A DNA stretch of 64,000 nt from Parabacteroides sp. PM6-13 (GCF_029892605.1 NZ_JARXWF010000004.1:186001-250000), one strand, 5' to 3'; numbered from the stretch's first letter, positions 18,466 through 28,023 are shown. The notes: a model not told the origin generated them from the sequence alone. Numbers and translations: made by a program.

Positions 18466-19785
18466 ATGAATGATAAAGTGAATAGATACAATCTCTTTTC
18501 CGTTATTCTATCTGCCTTCCTCTGTACGCATATCTGTTGTACAGGGAATAAGCCAACGAATGCAGAAATTGACTCCTACCCTAATCGGGTTTCTTTTACC
18601 ATAACACCCGATTATAGGGCTATAAAAATTCCTCTTAAGTTGAACGAGGGTGTTATCGCCAATATGGACTTTGATACCGGAGCCACAGCAGGCAATTTTG
18701 ATCTGGATTCTGCTTTTTGTACATCTAATCCCGACATTATTCCTACTTATCTTCCGGATACAACATCTGGAGGTTCAAGTTGGAATTTTTCGAGAATGGT
18801 AAGATTAAGTTATAAGAGGCCCTATACGATAAAAATAGGAGAGATGGATGTAACATATAACAGCCTAAATATAGCTAATTGGAGAAATATGATACAAAGT
18901 GGTGATGAATTGGATGGGATATTCGGTTTCCCGGAGAATGACACCACCCATGTCTGGGAACTGAATTTTGAAAACAATTACCTGGAAATTCACCCACAGG
19001 CAGATTTTATAATACCGGACAGTTATTATTGGCTACCGATGGAACCGAATAACAAAAGAATTCTCGTTCAATTTCCTTTGCAAATAACATCTGCCGATGG
19101 TGATACCGTAACAATCAATGGCCCTTATCTGGTGGATACCGGGATGCCATCGGATATAGCATTGATGCATCATGCCGATGAACTAAGCTTCTTTAACAAA
19201 AAGAAAGAGGCTGTGTGGACGATGTATTCCGGAAGCTACCACCGATACTACACCACCACCGCAACTTTTATGAACAATATGACAATCGATTCCTTACGGG
19301 TCTATACTTTTGATAAACCGAACCGGATATCATCCAAATACCTTATTGGATTGCATTTCCTAAAGCACTTCAATGTCCTTTTTGACTTTAAAAACAGGCA
19401 AATGGGATTAAAGCCTATCGACAATTTTCATCGAATAATTGACCCAAGGCAAAGGCGCTTTCACTATGCTTCAGCGTTAAATTCACAGGGGAAAAGTATT
19501 GTGAAAGAGATAGCGGATTATGCCGGGAATTATTACCGATCGGCCGGTTTGAGAAAAGGAGATGAAATTATTGCCGTAAATGGAGAAGACTATAATACGT
19601 TACACTACGACCCTTTAACATATAAGATCGACTCTTTATCGAAGGATTTGATGAATAAAAAAATAATAATGGAGGATAGGCGTGTATTTGAATACAGCGA
19701 CTCATTAGTGTTTGATGTGATCCGTGCCGGCAAACCTCTTAAAATCACGGTTGTCGTTGACCCAAACGAAGAACAGGGGGAGTAG
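18466..19785 (+). CDS. Aspartyl-protease/PDZ lipoprotein (copy 2, tandem duplicate)
   Basis: A 439-residue duplicate of the preceding gene, 28 bp away. Long stretches are identical, for example the region containing PDSYYWLPMEPNNKRILVQF and most of the PDZ part. Differences cluster around the two active-site DTG motifs: MDFDTGATAGN here against MMFDTGFIVGN, and DTGMPSDIALMH here against DTGMPWEMALMH. The first motif, DTGA, is closer to the classic aspartyl-protease signature. The start gives a shorter N-terminus (MNDKVNRYNLFSVILSAFL) before the same HICCTGN. The two may have different substrates or one may be inactive. Confidence 0.78.
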   Translation: MNDKVNRYNLFSVILSAFLCTHICCTGNKPTNAEIDSYPNRVSFTITPDYRAIKIPLKLNEGVIANMDFDTGATAGNFDLDSAFCTSNPDIIPTYLPDTTSGGSSWNFSRMVRLSYKRPYTIKIGEMDVTYNSLNIANWRNMIQSGDELDGIFGFPENDTTHVWELNFENNYLEIHPQADFIIPDSYYWLPMEPNNKRILVQFPLQITSADGDTVTINGPYLVDTGMPSDIALMHHADELSFFNKKKEAVWTMYSGSYHRYYTTTATFMNNMTIDSLRVYTFDKPNRISSKYLIGLHFLKHFNVLFDFKNRQMGLKPIDNFHRIIDPRQRRFHYASALNSQGKSIVKEIADYAGNYYRSAGLRKGDEIIAVNGEDYNTLHYDPLTYKIDSLSKDLMNKKIIMEDRRVFEYSDSLVFDVIRAGKPLKITVVVDPNEEQGE

Positions 19786-19806
19786 TATAAATCTAAAAAC
19801 ACCTAT

Positions 19807-21057
19807 ATGAGAATACTACCCATACTAATGGCTATAGTCATCAACCTGATTGCTTGCGCCGAAGAAAAACCGGAGGGGGACTACCCGGTGATTGATCTGA
19901 TCGGCCATATAGAAAAATACCAACGCGCTTATTGTTCCGACTATTTTTCGTCTATAGAGTTAATCCCGCTGGAGACAAGAGATGAATGTTTGCTCCCTAA
20001 TGCTCCTTTTCCTCGAATTATCCTTAAAGACGATTATATTTTCATGCGTGGTGAGCATCTTAACGCTTTTGATATTTCAGGGAAATTCCTTTATAAGATC
20101 GGAAGAATAGGACAAGGCCCAGGAGAATATCTTTCCGCAAATATATTTTTCTCAAGTACTGACAAACAGGCTATTTATGTTGATGATGTAGCAAAAATTT
20201 CAGAGTATGATTTTAAGGGGAATTATATTCGTTCTATACAGAAACCTAAAATTAACAACAAAATTATAATTCAGATTTCTTCTGTCGGCGGCGACATGTT
20301 TATAGGATCAATACACAATGATGGGGAAACAAAATATAAATATTTTCTATTTAATGGGGATGGAAAAATTGTCGAATGTTTCCCTAATCATGTTTTTTTC
20401 AAGAAGGAAGGAGAATGGGTTGGCACCTATCATCGCTCATTAACTCCTTTTCGTGTTGAGGACAAATTGTATTTAAAAGATTACGTAAATGATACACTTT
20501 ACGTATATGAGAATTCGAAATTAAAACCGGCATACATTTTTGAAGTAGGCAAATACTCCATCCCTATAGAATGTCTTGAAAAATTTGAAATGTCACGTCG
20601 AAGATCTCGACATTTTGCATTTAATACTGGTCTGGACATTGTTGGAACACCCAAATTCTTTTTTTATAACACATTGGTGCCCGACATATTCCCCTGTCCC
20701 AAAACAAAGCCAAGATACAACCACCTTGTAAATGAGTACAGATCGACCAATCGCTCTGTTTATGGGATTTACGATATAGAAAAAAACACAAATATGCTTC
20801 TTGACACGGATCAACATCATCAAAAAGGTATTGTAAATGATCTCAATGGCGGATTACCTGTTTTCCCAAGATACTATGCCGGAGACAATCTGGTTGTAGA
20901 TGTTTGGAATGCTGAAGAAATGAAGGAAATGCTTACGGAAGAATACTTTGAAAAGCAAACTATTAAAGACCAAGAGGGACATCAAAAGCTAAAGAAAATA
21001 CTAGCAAACCTGAAAGAGGATGATAATCCGGTGGTGGTGGTTGCCAGGTTGAAGTAA
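19807..21057 (+). CDS. Six-bladed beta-propeller lipoprotein (copy 3)
   Basis: Third propeller lipoprotein of the locus, 416 residues. Lipobox NLIAC at about 13-17. Features shared with the family: SIELIPLETRDECLLP (metal- or edge-strand region), FDISGKFLYKIGRIGQGPGEYLSA, and YVDDVAKISEYDFKGNYIRSI. It is clearly more distant from copies 1 and 2 than they are from each other and resembles the wider Bacteroidota DUF5128-type group. It begins 21 bp after the second protease gene and precedes the GLPGLI gene by 66 bp. Function unknown; binding rather than catalysis is likely. Confidence 0.8.
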   Translation: MRILPILMAIVINLIACAEEKPEGDYPVIDLIGHIEKYQRAYCSDYFSSIELIPLETRDECLLPNAPFPRIILKDDYIFMRGEHLNAFDISGKFLYKIGRIGQGPGEYLSANIFFSSTDKQAIYVDDVAKISEYDFKGNYIRSIQKPKINNKIIIQISSVGGDMFIGSIHNDGETKYKYFLFNGDGKIVECFPNHVFFKKEGEWVGTYHRSLTPFRVEDKLYLKDYVNDTLYVYENSKLKPAYIFEVGKYSIPIECLEKFEMSRRRSRHFAFNTGLDIVGTPKFFFYNTLVPDIFPCPKTKPRYNHLVNEYRSTNRSVYGIYDIEKNTNMLLDTDQHHQKGIVNDLNGGLPVFPRYYAGDNLVVDVWNAEEMKEMLTEEYFEKQTIKDQEGHQKLKKILANLKEDDNPVVVVARLK

Positions 21058-21123
21058 CCCAGGAAAGCTATGAAGCTGTTTTACAGATACTAAGAAAGAG
21101 ATGAAATATTTAATAAACATATC

Positions 21124-22008
21124 ATGCGAAAATTTATAGTTATACTATTATTACTGCCTAAGATCTCGTTTGCCTTTGCCCAGTTCAGTAAACAAGATAT
21201 GGATCGAACCCAAGGCAAACTGAAACAGGAGGTGCTGGACAAAGCCTCTATCCTATGTACCTACGAAGCATCCCAGCAATACAAGAATAAGAATACCGAC
21301 GTAACAGGCGTGCTTACGGATACGCTTATGCTTCTCGTCGGGAAAAGCAGTTCTTGTTTTTACAATGAAGATGCACAGAGAGATGGAATGTTTAGAAGCC
21401 ATGTAGATGCGGCACGCAAAGCTGGTGGCTTAATAATCAAGCAAGGCACTTCGGCAGAACAATTCAATATTCTGAGAAATCAGGGTGGCATCTATGTAGA
21501 AGAGCCGGGAAGTAACAAATCGAAAATTTATAAAAACAGGAAGAAAAACGAGGTGATAACAACCGATAAAGTGGGTACTCTTTCTGTGTATAAATGCGAG
21601 GAGACAATTGCTCCACAAGCATGGGAAATAACCCATGATACGCTTACGGTATTGGGGTATCTCTGCCAAAGAGCAACAACGACATTTAGAGGACGCTCAT
21701 ATAATGCATGGTTTACGGCTGAAATACCTATCAACGACGGGCCATGGAAATTGTATGGACTGCCCGGCCTTATACTGAAAGCGACATCCGATGATTTTGT
21801 TTTTTCTTTCACGGCGATAGGTATCGAGAAAACGAAAGATTCTATCACAATGGACAAAGACAGTTATATCAAGTCTACGCCTGAGCAAATAGCTAAAATA
21901 ACAGAAAAGAACCGCCTGACGACCATGATGCGCCATCTACATAACAACAAGTATTCTATGGGTTCCCGCATAGAGCCTTGGATATTAGAACCCATCGAGA
22001 AGGAATGA
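21124..22008 (+). CDS. GLPGLI-family secreted protein
   Basis: A 294-residue protein with a signal peptide (cleavage near FAFAQ, about 18-20). It carries the family hallmark GLPGLI at 212-217 within WKLYGLPGLILKATSDDF. GLPGLI proteins are found only in Bacteroidota, usually beside a TonB-receptor-like barrel gene as here; their biochemical role is unknown. The upstream half contains two cysteines around 160-180 (YKCEE, YLCQRATT) that could form a disulfide. The stop overlaps the start of the barrel gene by 4 bp (ATGA), so the two are made together. Confidence 0.88.
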   Translation: MRKFIVILLLLPKISFAFAQFSKQDMDRTQGKLKQEVLDKASILCTYEASQQYKNKNTDVTGVLTDTLMLLVGKSSSCFYNEDAQRDGMFRSHVDAARKAGGLIIKQGTSAEQFNILRNQGGIYVEEPGSNKSKIYKNRKKNEVITTDKVGTLSVYKCEETIAPQAWEITHDTLTVLGYLCQRATTTFRGRSYNAWFTAEIPINDGPWKLYGLPGLILKATSDDFVFSFTAIGIEKTKDSITMDKDSYIKSTPEQIAKITEKNRLTTMMRHLHNNKYSMGSRIEPWILEPIEKE

Positions 22009-24647
22009 GGCTGAGGATATGGCTGTTTATACTATTTATCCTACCATCAACAGTTTATTCTCAAACTATTATAAAAGGAAGGGTTACGCAGGATCTTACC
22101 AAAGAGCCTGTTACAGATGCAATTGTTAGCCTTTATGATACGGATAATAACCTCATGCAGTCTTATGCCACAACAAACGAAAAGGGGAACTATGAGATTC
22201 GCAGCAAAAACAACCGGGACAGTTTGACGATTGTTGTTTCCGGCTTTAACCTGAAAAAGATTTCCCAAACCATTGCCAATCGGTCGCAGGTGTTGAATTT
22301 TGTTGTCAGCGAAGAACTGATAGAGATAAAAGAGGTCGTTGTCAAATCGGAAAAGATCCGCCAGACAGGCGATACGCTCCATTATCTGGTGAGTTCATTC
22401 AAAGACTTGAATGACCGCACGATAGGGGATGTGTTAAAGAAGTTGCCGGGTATCCAGGTGAGCGACGACGGTACCATCTTTTATCAGGATCAGCCGATCA
22501 GTAAGTTCTATATCGAAGACCTCGACCTGTTGCAGGGACGTTATGGCATAGCCAATAATAATATCCGTGCGGATGATATTGCTACCGTGCAGGTGATGGA
22601 GAACCATCAGCCCATAAAGGCTTTGCAAGGTATTGAGATACCGACAGAGGCGGCCATCAACCTGAAATTGAAAGAATCAGCAAAGGGAATATTTGCCGGT
22701 AATGCCATGTTGGGGGTGGGTGTACCCGGTTTTTTACGTGACAACGAACTGATCGGTATGTATTTTTCCCCTGAATCACAAGATGTCTTTGTTTATAAAG
22801 GGAATAATGCCGGTGAGGATGTGACCAAAGAATTAACAGCGCACTACAATGCCAATCAACGCATAGGTGAGTATCGCCCGCTCCAGGTGCAGACTCCCGC
22901 TGCTCCTGCTATCAAGGAAGAACGCTATCGGTTCAATGATTCGCATATCGGCTCAATCAACGACCTGCATAAATTGGGGAAGGAATTGACCCTGGTGACC
23001 AATCTCAACTATCTTTATGACCGGCAGGAGAAGGAGAGCGCTGCTTTTACGGAATACTACCTGCCTGACCAGTCGGTAGTTATTATTGATGAGCAAATGA
23101 ACTCCCGGCAGTCACGCCATAAAGCCAATGCGGATTTTTTGCTGACAAGTAACAGAGAGACGTTTTACCTGAACAACTCCCTGAGGTTTGAAGGCGAATG
23201 GAGCCGGGAAAACGGACAGGTATTGCAGCCGCCGAGTGATATCGGGCAACGCTTGAGAAATGAAGCCTATGCTATCAATAATACGTTCGATATGGTAAAG
23301 ACCGTTGGCTCCAACCGACGATATAAGATAATGTCCTATACACACTACAAATCGCTTCCGCAAACACTTGTCGTTCAGCCTCTCCTTTACAACAACCTAT
23401 TCGGTCTGGAGGAACAGACCGGAGGGGAAATGATGCAAAATTTAGACCTGAAGAACCTAAATACCCGCAATAAAGTCTCTTTTGGTATCAGCGGCTTCTC
23501 GGTGAATATGGAATTTAATGCCGACCTTCATCATATGCAGACGGCCTTAGCAGGCAAGGTTTCCCCGGAGGTTGCCATTACATCCGATTCTCTACGCAAC
23601 AATTTGCGATGGAACCGTTTTGAATGGAAGGCAAGCGTCTTTCATTCCTGGTACCTAAGCTCTCGAATCACGCTGGCGGCTGGGCTTCCCTTGCGCTATG
23701 AACTGGTACACAGTAATGATCGGATAGGAAAGAAATCGTCGAATAACGGGAGGCTCTATTTTGAACCCTTCGTTCATCTTGATTGGAAACTTTCTCATGC
23801 CTGGAGCGCCATGTTGATATACAACTACACAAAAAGAGCGGGAGGATTGCAGGATGCCTATACGGGATATATAATGACCTCCTACCGTAATATGACAAAG
23901 AACAGGGGCGATGCGTTTGTGAACGATACGCATAATGGTTCTCTCTGCTTGACTTATAAACACCCGTTTTCTACGCTATTCGGAAGTATCTCTGCCGGTT
24001 ATCTGCGCATGGGCTCTGATCAGCTTGGTAGCTATCAGTTTAAGGATGGTGTTCTACGCGTAAAGAGTGTCATTGCTCAGAAAAACCATAACGACCTGTT
24101 TAATGCGTCTATGAATATCGGGCGCTCTATAGATGCATTACGAACGAATGCTTCCTTAGCCCTTGGTTACTCCTATACCCAAAATAGGGTATTAAATGAA
24201 GGGGTGCCCTCTGATTTCAGATCGGATGCCTTTTATCTGGCGCCCAAGTTTACGACCAGCTTCGGAGGAATCGCACTCCTTTACTACCAGATGCGTTATC
24301 GGTGGAGTAAAAATAAGATAGAAGCCCTGCACCAGGAGTTGCCCGTTATGCGCACACTCAGTCAAAAAGCAAAAATCAGTGTCTATCCGGCAAAAAACCT
24401 GTCGCTATCGTTTGGCGTCGAGCATTTTTACAATAGCATCATCATCTCCGGCGATCGCTCGATGTGGTTTAGCGATGCCGGAGTGAAATATACCTGGAAG
24501 CGGATCGACTTTATGTTGGACTACACGAATCTCCTGAATACCAAAAGGTATATAACAGATTCCTATCATGAAACATTCAGGTCGCACACCTCTTACCAAC
24601 TCCGTCCGGCGGAAGTGATGCTGCGGGTACGATTTAGCTTTAAATAG
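22005..24647 (+). CDS. TonB-receptor-like outer membrane protein with carboxypeptidase-like N-terminal domain
   Basis: A large outer-membrane beta-barrel of 880 residues. The signal peptide is LFILFILPSTVYSQ. A CarboxypepD_reg-like domain follows (TIIKGRVTQDLTKEPVTDAIVSLYD). A plug-like domain has GDVLKKLPGIQVSDDGTIFYQDQPISKF-type residues (LKKLPGIQVSDDG), and a C-terminal barrel ends in VMLRVRFSFK. The start was set to 22005 because ATG there overlaps the GLPGLI stop and opens directly into the signal peptide; an upstream start at 21978 would add nine charged residues before it. No TonB box is obvious, so import may not be the function. Last gene of the locus. Confidence 0.82.
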   Translation: MRLRIWLFILFILPSTVYSQTIIKGRVTQDLTKEPVTDAIVSLYDTDNNLMQSYATTNEKGNYEIRSKNNRDSLTIVVSGFNLKKISQTIANRSQVLNFVVSEELIEIKEVVVKSEKIRQTGDTLHYLVSSFKDLNDRTIGDVLKKLPGIQVSDDGTIFYQDQPISKFYIEDLDLLQGRYGIANNNIRADDIATVQVMENHQPIKALQGIEIPTEAAINLKLKESAKGIFAGNAMLGVGVPGFLRDNELIGMYFSPESQDVFVYKGNNAGEDVTKELTAHYNANQRIGEYRPLQVQTPAAPAIKEERYRFNDSHIGSINDLHKLGKELTLVTNLNYLYDRQEKESAAFTEYYLPDQSVVIIDEQMNSRQSRHKANADFLLTSNRETFYLNNSLRFEGEWSRENGQVLQPPSDIGQRLRNEAYAINNTFDMVKTVGSNRRYKIMSYTHYKSLPQTLVVQPLLYNNLFGLEEQTGGEMMQNLDLKNLNTRNKVSFGISGFSVNMEFNADLHHMQTALAGKVSPEVAITSDSLRNNLRWNRFEWKASVFHSWYLSSRITLAAGLPLRYELVHSNDRIGKKSSNNGRLYFEPFVHLDWKLSHAWSAMLIYNYTKRAGGLQDAYTGYIMTSYRNMTKNRGDAFVNDTHNGSLCLTYKHPFSTLFGSISAGYLRMGSDQLGSYQFKDGVLRVKSVIAQKNHNDLFNASMNIGRSIDALRTNASLALGYSYTQNRVLNEGVPSDFRSDAFYLAPKFTTSFGGIALLYYQMRYRWSKNKIEALHQELPVMRTLSQKAKISVYPAKNLSLSFGVEHFYNSIIISGDRSMWFSDAGVKYTWKRIDFMLDYTNLLNTKRYITDSYHETFRSHTSYQLRPAEVMLRVRFSFK

Positions 24648-24714
24648 TATTTTTAGCCTGTAACAGTAATCAGCGAAGCCAATTAGCCCCAACCATAAAA
24701 TAGTGAGCAAAAGT

Positions 24715-24746
24715 TTTGGTAAGATTAAAAACAATCCGTAATTTTG
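24715..24746 (+). promoter_or_regulatory. Promoter of rpsU
   Basis: TTTG at 24715-24718, 20-nt spacer, TAATTTTG at 24739-24746. It gives a leader of about 45 nt. Confidence 0.82.
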
Positions 24747-24797
24747 CTGCCCGTTTTGTGGACGTAACTCATTATTAAATAACATACAAATTTCATT

Positions 24798-24989
24798 ATG
24801 ATTGTAGTACCATTAAAAGAAGGCGAAAACATCGAAAAAGCGCTTAAGAAGTTTAAAAGAAAGTTCGAAAAGACTGGTATCGTAAAAGAACTGAGAAGTC
24901 GCCAGGCCTTTACCAAGCCATCTGTAACCAAGAGAAAGCAGAACGCACGTGCTGCTTACGTTCAGAAGTTACAGCAAATGGAAGACTAA
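24798..24989 (+). CDS. rpsU: 30S ribosomal protein S21
   Basis: Small-subunit protein near the anti-Shine-Dalgarno region of 16S rRNA. The 63-residue protein reads MIVVPLKEGENIEKALKKFK and ends with the basic KPSVTKRKQNARAAYVQKLQ segment, as in other Bacteroidota S21. The gene stands 74 bp before the Xer recombinase gene and may share its transcript. Confidence 0.95.
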   Translation: MIVVPLKEGENIEKALKKFKRKFEKTGIVKELRSRQAFTKPSVTKRKQNARAAYVQKLQQMED

Positions 24990-25063
24990 AAATCTTCACC
25001 AAAACTTGCTTAATATAAATCTTATTGGTATATTCGTTGCATATTAAAGAATGCAACGAATAT

Positions 25064-25972
25064 ATGTTTATTGATGATTTTCTCGACTACCTGGCGCATG
25101 AGCGGAACTATTCCGAACATACGCTTTTGGCCTACCGCAAAGACCTAAGCCAATTCAAGGAGTACGCAGAAATTCACCAAGAGGGTATTTTTTCACCCTC
25201 AACTGTTGATCGAGATCTGGTGCGCAACTGGATCGTTTATCTATTAGACTCCGGCCTCACCCCCACCACCGTCAACAGGAAACTCAGCTCTTTGAAATCT
25301 TTTTTCAAATATCTCATCAAACAAAACGTCCTATCGTATAACCCATTGCGTCTTCTCAATGGCCCAAAAGCCAAGAAAGGACTCCCTCATTTCGTCAAAG
25401 AAAAGGAAATGGAATTATTACTCGATAGCGACAATTTCAATGAGGATTTTGAAGGTGTAAGAGACCGATTAATCCTTGAGCTATTCTACGACACCGGCAT
25501 CCGCCTGTCGGAATTGACCCACCTCAAAGACAATGACATCAGTTTTGAACTAATGCAGCTAAAGGTAAAGGGCAAGAGAAACAAAGAGAGGATCATTCCT
25601 TTCGCTGAAGGATTAAAAAATCTGTTACAAACATACATCGAATTACGCGATAAGGAGATCAGCCTTAGCCCCTCTTCACTATTCATGAAAAAAAACGGAG
25701 AGTCACTAAACACCTCCGCTATATATAATATTGTAAAGAGGAACCTAAAGCAGATACCCGCGCTGGGGAAACACAGCCCACACGTATTGCGCCATTCTTT
25801 TGCAACAAGCATGTTAAATAATGGAGCGGAGCTAAACGCTGTGAAAGAGCTATTAGGCCATAGCAGCTTAGCGTCCACCAGCATTTATACGCATACAACC
25901 TTTGAGGAATTAAAAAAAGTGTATCATGCTCATCCAAGAGCAAAAAAAGAAGGAGGTCATTATGGAAATTAG
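25064..25972 (+). CDS. Tyrosine recombinase of the XerC/XerD type
   Basis: Site-specific recombinase that resolves chromosome dimers at dif. The 302-residue protein has an N-terminal SAM-like core-binding domain (about 1-90: FLDYLAHERNYSEHTLLAYRKDL). The catalytic domain shows R in DTGIRLSELTHL, H-x-x-R in SPHVLRHSFATSML, H in LGHSSLASTS and nucleophile Y in SIYTHTTFEEL. ATG 25064 was chosen over the TTG at 25025 because the standard fold starts at MFIDDF. The stop overlaps the hpf start by 11 bp. No attachment site or cargo is seen, so it is treated as housekeeping. Confidence 0.9.
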   Translation: MFIDDFLDYLAHERNYSEHTLLAYRKDLSQFKEYAEIHQEGIFSPSTVDRDLVRNWIVYLLDSGLTPTTVNRKLSSLKSFFKYLIKQNVLSYNPLRLLNGPKAKKGLPHFVKEKEMELLLDSDNFNEDFEGVRDRLILELFYDTGIRLSELTHLKDNDISFELMQLKVKGKRNKERIIPFAEGLKNLLQTYIELRDKEISLSPSSLFMKKNGESLNTSAIYNIVKRNLKQIPALGKHSPHVLRHSFATSMLNNGAELNAVKELLGHSSLASTSIYTHTTFEELKKVYHAHPRAKKEGGHYGN

Positions 25973-26261
25973 AATTCAGGCTATTCATTTCGATGCTTCA
26001 GAACAACTGGAAGCGTTTATTCAGAAAAAAGTATCTAAGTTAGAAAAATTCTACGATGATATACAATCGGCAGAGGTAACCCTGAAAGTAGTAAAACCGG
26101 AAACAGCCAATAACAAACAGGCCGGCATATTACTTAAGATCAAGCACGGTGACTGCTTCGCCGAAAAAACAGCCGACTCATTTGAAGAGGCTACCGACGA
26201 ATGTATTGTAGCGTTGGAAAAGCAACTTGCCAAAATAAAGGAAAAAGTTCGGACCAAATAA
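25962..26261 (+). CDS. hpf: Ribosome hibernation promoting factor (HPF/RaiA family)
   Basis: Binds the 30S decoding channel in stationary phase and keeps ribosomes inactive. The 99-residue short form reads MEIRIQAIHFDASEQLEAFIQKK, with a conserved KIKHGDCFAEKTADSFEEATDECI segment. The start at 25962 is favoured by an AGGAGG 7 nt upstream, a rare strong Shine-Dalgarno in this window; starting at 25926 would add residues outside the family. It overlaps the recombinase gene by 11 bp. A hairpin follows before the tRNA cluster. Confidence 0.93.
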   Translation: MEIRIQAIHFDASEQLEAFIQKKVSKLEKFYDDIQSAEVTLKVVKPETANNKQAGILLKIKHGDCFAEKTADSFEEATDECIVALEKQLAKIKEKVRTK

Positions 26262-26279
26262 AAAAAAGACAAAGAGAAG

Positions 26280-26310
26280 TTTGGTATTAAAGAAATAATA
26301 TCTAAATTTG
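26280..26310 (+). promoter_or_regulatory. Promoter of the tRNA-tuf-secE-nusG-ribosomal operon
   Basis: TTTG at 26280-26283, 19-nt spacer, TAAATTTG at 26303-26310. It sits 54 bp before the first tRNA. Confidence 0.85.
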
Positions 26311-26343
26311 CAGCCGTTTCGCCCCCAATAACGAAGCGGCTGC
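26310..26343 (+). terminator. Hairpin overlapping the tRNA promoter (possible hpf terminator)
   Basis: GCAGCCGTTTCG pairs with CGAAGCGGCTGC (12 bp, one T-G), followed by a weak TTATTTT. It starts at the last base of the -7 box, so only transcripts from the hpf side contain the full stem. Confidence 0.6.
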
Positions 26344-26363
26344 TTATTTTGGGGAACAGAATC

Positions 26364-26437
26364 GCCTCTTTAGCTCAGTTGGCCAGAGCACGTGATTTGT
26401 AATCTCGGGGTCGTTGGTTCGAATCCGACAAGAGGCT
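26364..26437 (+). tRNA. tRNA-Thr (TGT)
   Basis: 74 nt. Acceptor GCCTCTT pairs AAGAGGC, discriminator T, no CCA encoded. The anticodon loop TTTGTAA gives TGT. The anticodon stem has one T-T mismatch. Confidence 0.93.
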
Positions 26438-26509
26438 CAAAAGCAAACGCAGTTTGCAAAGGTTGACAGAGGTTAACGTTTTCTTAAAAAAGTATTGAAA
26501 AAACAAACT

Positions 26510-26592
26510 GGGCAGTTACCAGAGTGGCCAAATGGGGCTGACTGTAACTCAGCTGTCTTTCGACTTCGGTGGTTCGAATCCATCACTGCCCA
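26510..26592 (+). tRNA. tRNA-Tyr (GTA)
   Basis: 83 nt with a long variable arm. Acceptor GGGCAGT pairs ACTGCCC, discriminator A. The anticodon loop CTGTAAC gives GTA. Confidence 0.95.
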
Positions 26593-26604
26593 CGTTTTTT
26601 TTTT

Positions 26605-26680
26605 GCGGAAGTAGCTCAGTTGATAGAGCATTAGCCTTCCAAGCTGAGGGTCGCGGGTTTGAGCCCCGTCTTCCGCTCCA
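26605..26680 (+). tRNA. tRNA-Gly (TCC)
   Basis: 76 nt including an encoded CCA (26678-26680), unlike the other tRNAs here. Acceptor GCGGAAG pairs CTTCCGC, discriminator T. The anticodon loop CTTCCAA gives TCC. Confidence 0.95.
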
Positions 26681-26684
26681 ATTT

Positions 26685-26756
<72 letters not shown>

Positions 26757-26818
26757 CAAGATAGAAAAGAGATATTATCAAGACATGATCATTAATCAAA
26801 TAAAGAACAATTAAAGTT

Positions 26819-28006
26819 ATGGCAAAAGAAAAATTTGAAAGATCGAAACCGCATGTTAACATCGGTACGATTGGTCACGTTGACCATGGTAAAACTACTT
26901 TGACAGCTGCTATCACAACAGTATTGGCAAAGAGAGGTCTTTCTGAATTGCGTTCATTCGATTCTATCGACAACGCTCCGGAAGAAAAAGAAAGAGGTAT
27001 CACGATCAACACTTCACACGTTGAGTACGAGACAGCTAATCGTCACTACGCTCACGTTGACTGTCCGGGTCACGCCGACTACGTTAAGAACATGGTTACG
27101 GGTGCTGCTCAGATGGACGGTGCTATCATCGTAGTTGCTGCAACTGATGGTCCTATGCCTCAGACTCGCGAGCACATCTTGTTAGCTCGTCAGGTAAACG
27201 TTCCGAGACTGGTTGTATTCATGAACAAATGTGACTCTGTTGACGACGAAGAGATGTTGGAACTGGTAGAAATGGAAATGAGAGAACTGCTTTCTTTCTA
27301 TAACTTCGACGGTGACAATACTCCGGTTATCCGCGGTTCTGCCTTGGGTGGACTGAACGGTGACGCTCAGTGGGAAGATAAGATCATGGAACTGATGGAA
27401 GCTTGTGACAACTGGATTCCGCTGCCTCCGCGTGAAGTTGACAAACCTTTCTTGATGCCGGTTGAAGACGTGTTCTCTATCACAGGTCGTGGTACAGTAG
27501 CAACAGGTCGTATCGAAACAGGTATCATCAAAGTAGGTGAAGAAGTTCAGATCATCGGTTTAGGAGCTGAAGGCATGAAATCTGTAGTAACAGGTGTTGA
27601 AATGTTCCGTAAGTTGTTGGACGAAGGCCAGGCTGGTGACAACGTAGGTTTGTTGCTCCGTGGTATCGACAAAAACGAAATCAAACGTGGTATGGTAATC
27701 ACTCACCCGGGAAAAGTTAAACCGCACTCTAAAGTAAGAGCTGAGGTGTATATCCTGAAGAAAGAAGAAGGTGGTCGTCACACACCGTTCCACAACAAAT
27801 ACCGTCCGCAGTTCTACATCCGTACATTGGACGTAACTGGTGAAATCACTTTGCCGGAAGGAACTGAAATGGTAATGCCTGGTGATAACGTATCTATCAC
27901 TGTAGAATTGATCTACCCGGTAGCTTGTAGCGAAGGTTTGCGTTTCGCAATCCGTGAAGGTGGACGTACAGTAGGTGCAGGCCAGATCACAGAACTGTTA
28001 GACTAA
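26819..28006 (+). CDS. tuf: Translation elongation factor Tu
   Basis: GTPase that brings aminoacyl-tRNA to the ribosome. The 395 residues are full length. G1 is [11 protein letters not shown]3 is [12 protein letters not shown] and G4 is NKCD; domains 2 and 3 follow ([13 protein letters not shown]; ending AGQITELLD). It follows four tRNA genes by 62 bp and precedes tRNA-Trp, so tRNAs and tuf probably share one transcript. Only one tuf copy is visible in the window. Confidence 0.99.
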   Translation: MAKEKFERSKPHVNIGTIGHVDHGKTTLTAAITTVLAKRGLSELRSFDSIDNAPEEKERGITINTSHVEYETANRHYAHVDCPGHADYVKNMVTGAAQMDGAIIVVAATDGPMPQTREHILLARQVNVPRLVVFMNKCDSVDDEEMLELVEMEMRELLSFYNFDGDNTPVIRGSALGGLNGDAQWEDKIMELMEACDNWIPLPPREVDKPFLMPVEDVFSITGRGTVATGRIETGIIKVGEEVQIIGLGAEGMKSVVTGVEMFRKLLDEGQAGDNVGLLLRGIDKNEIKRGMVITHPGKVKPHSKVRAEVYILKKEEGGRHTPFHNKYRPQFYIRTLDVTGEITLPEGTEMVMPGDNVSITVELIYPVACSEGLRFAIREGGRTVGAGQITELLD

Positions 28007-28023
28007 TAAGTAGTTCAACAATA

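Noticed and set aside
25064-25972. Integrase of a mobile element, given the tRNA cluster nearby
   Set aside because: Domain pattern and neighbours (rpsU, hpf, ribosomal operon) fit a housekeeping Xer recombinase; no attachment repeats were seen around the tRNAs.
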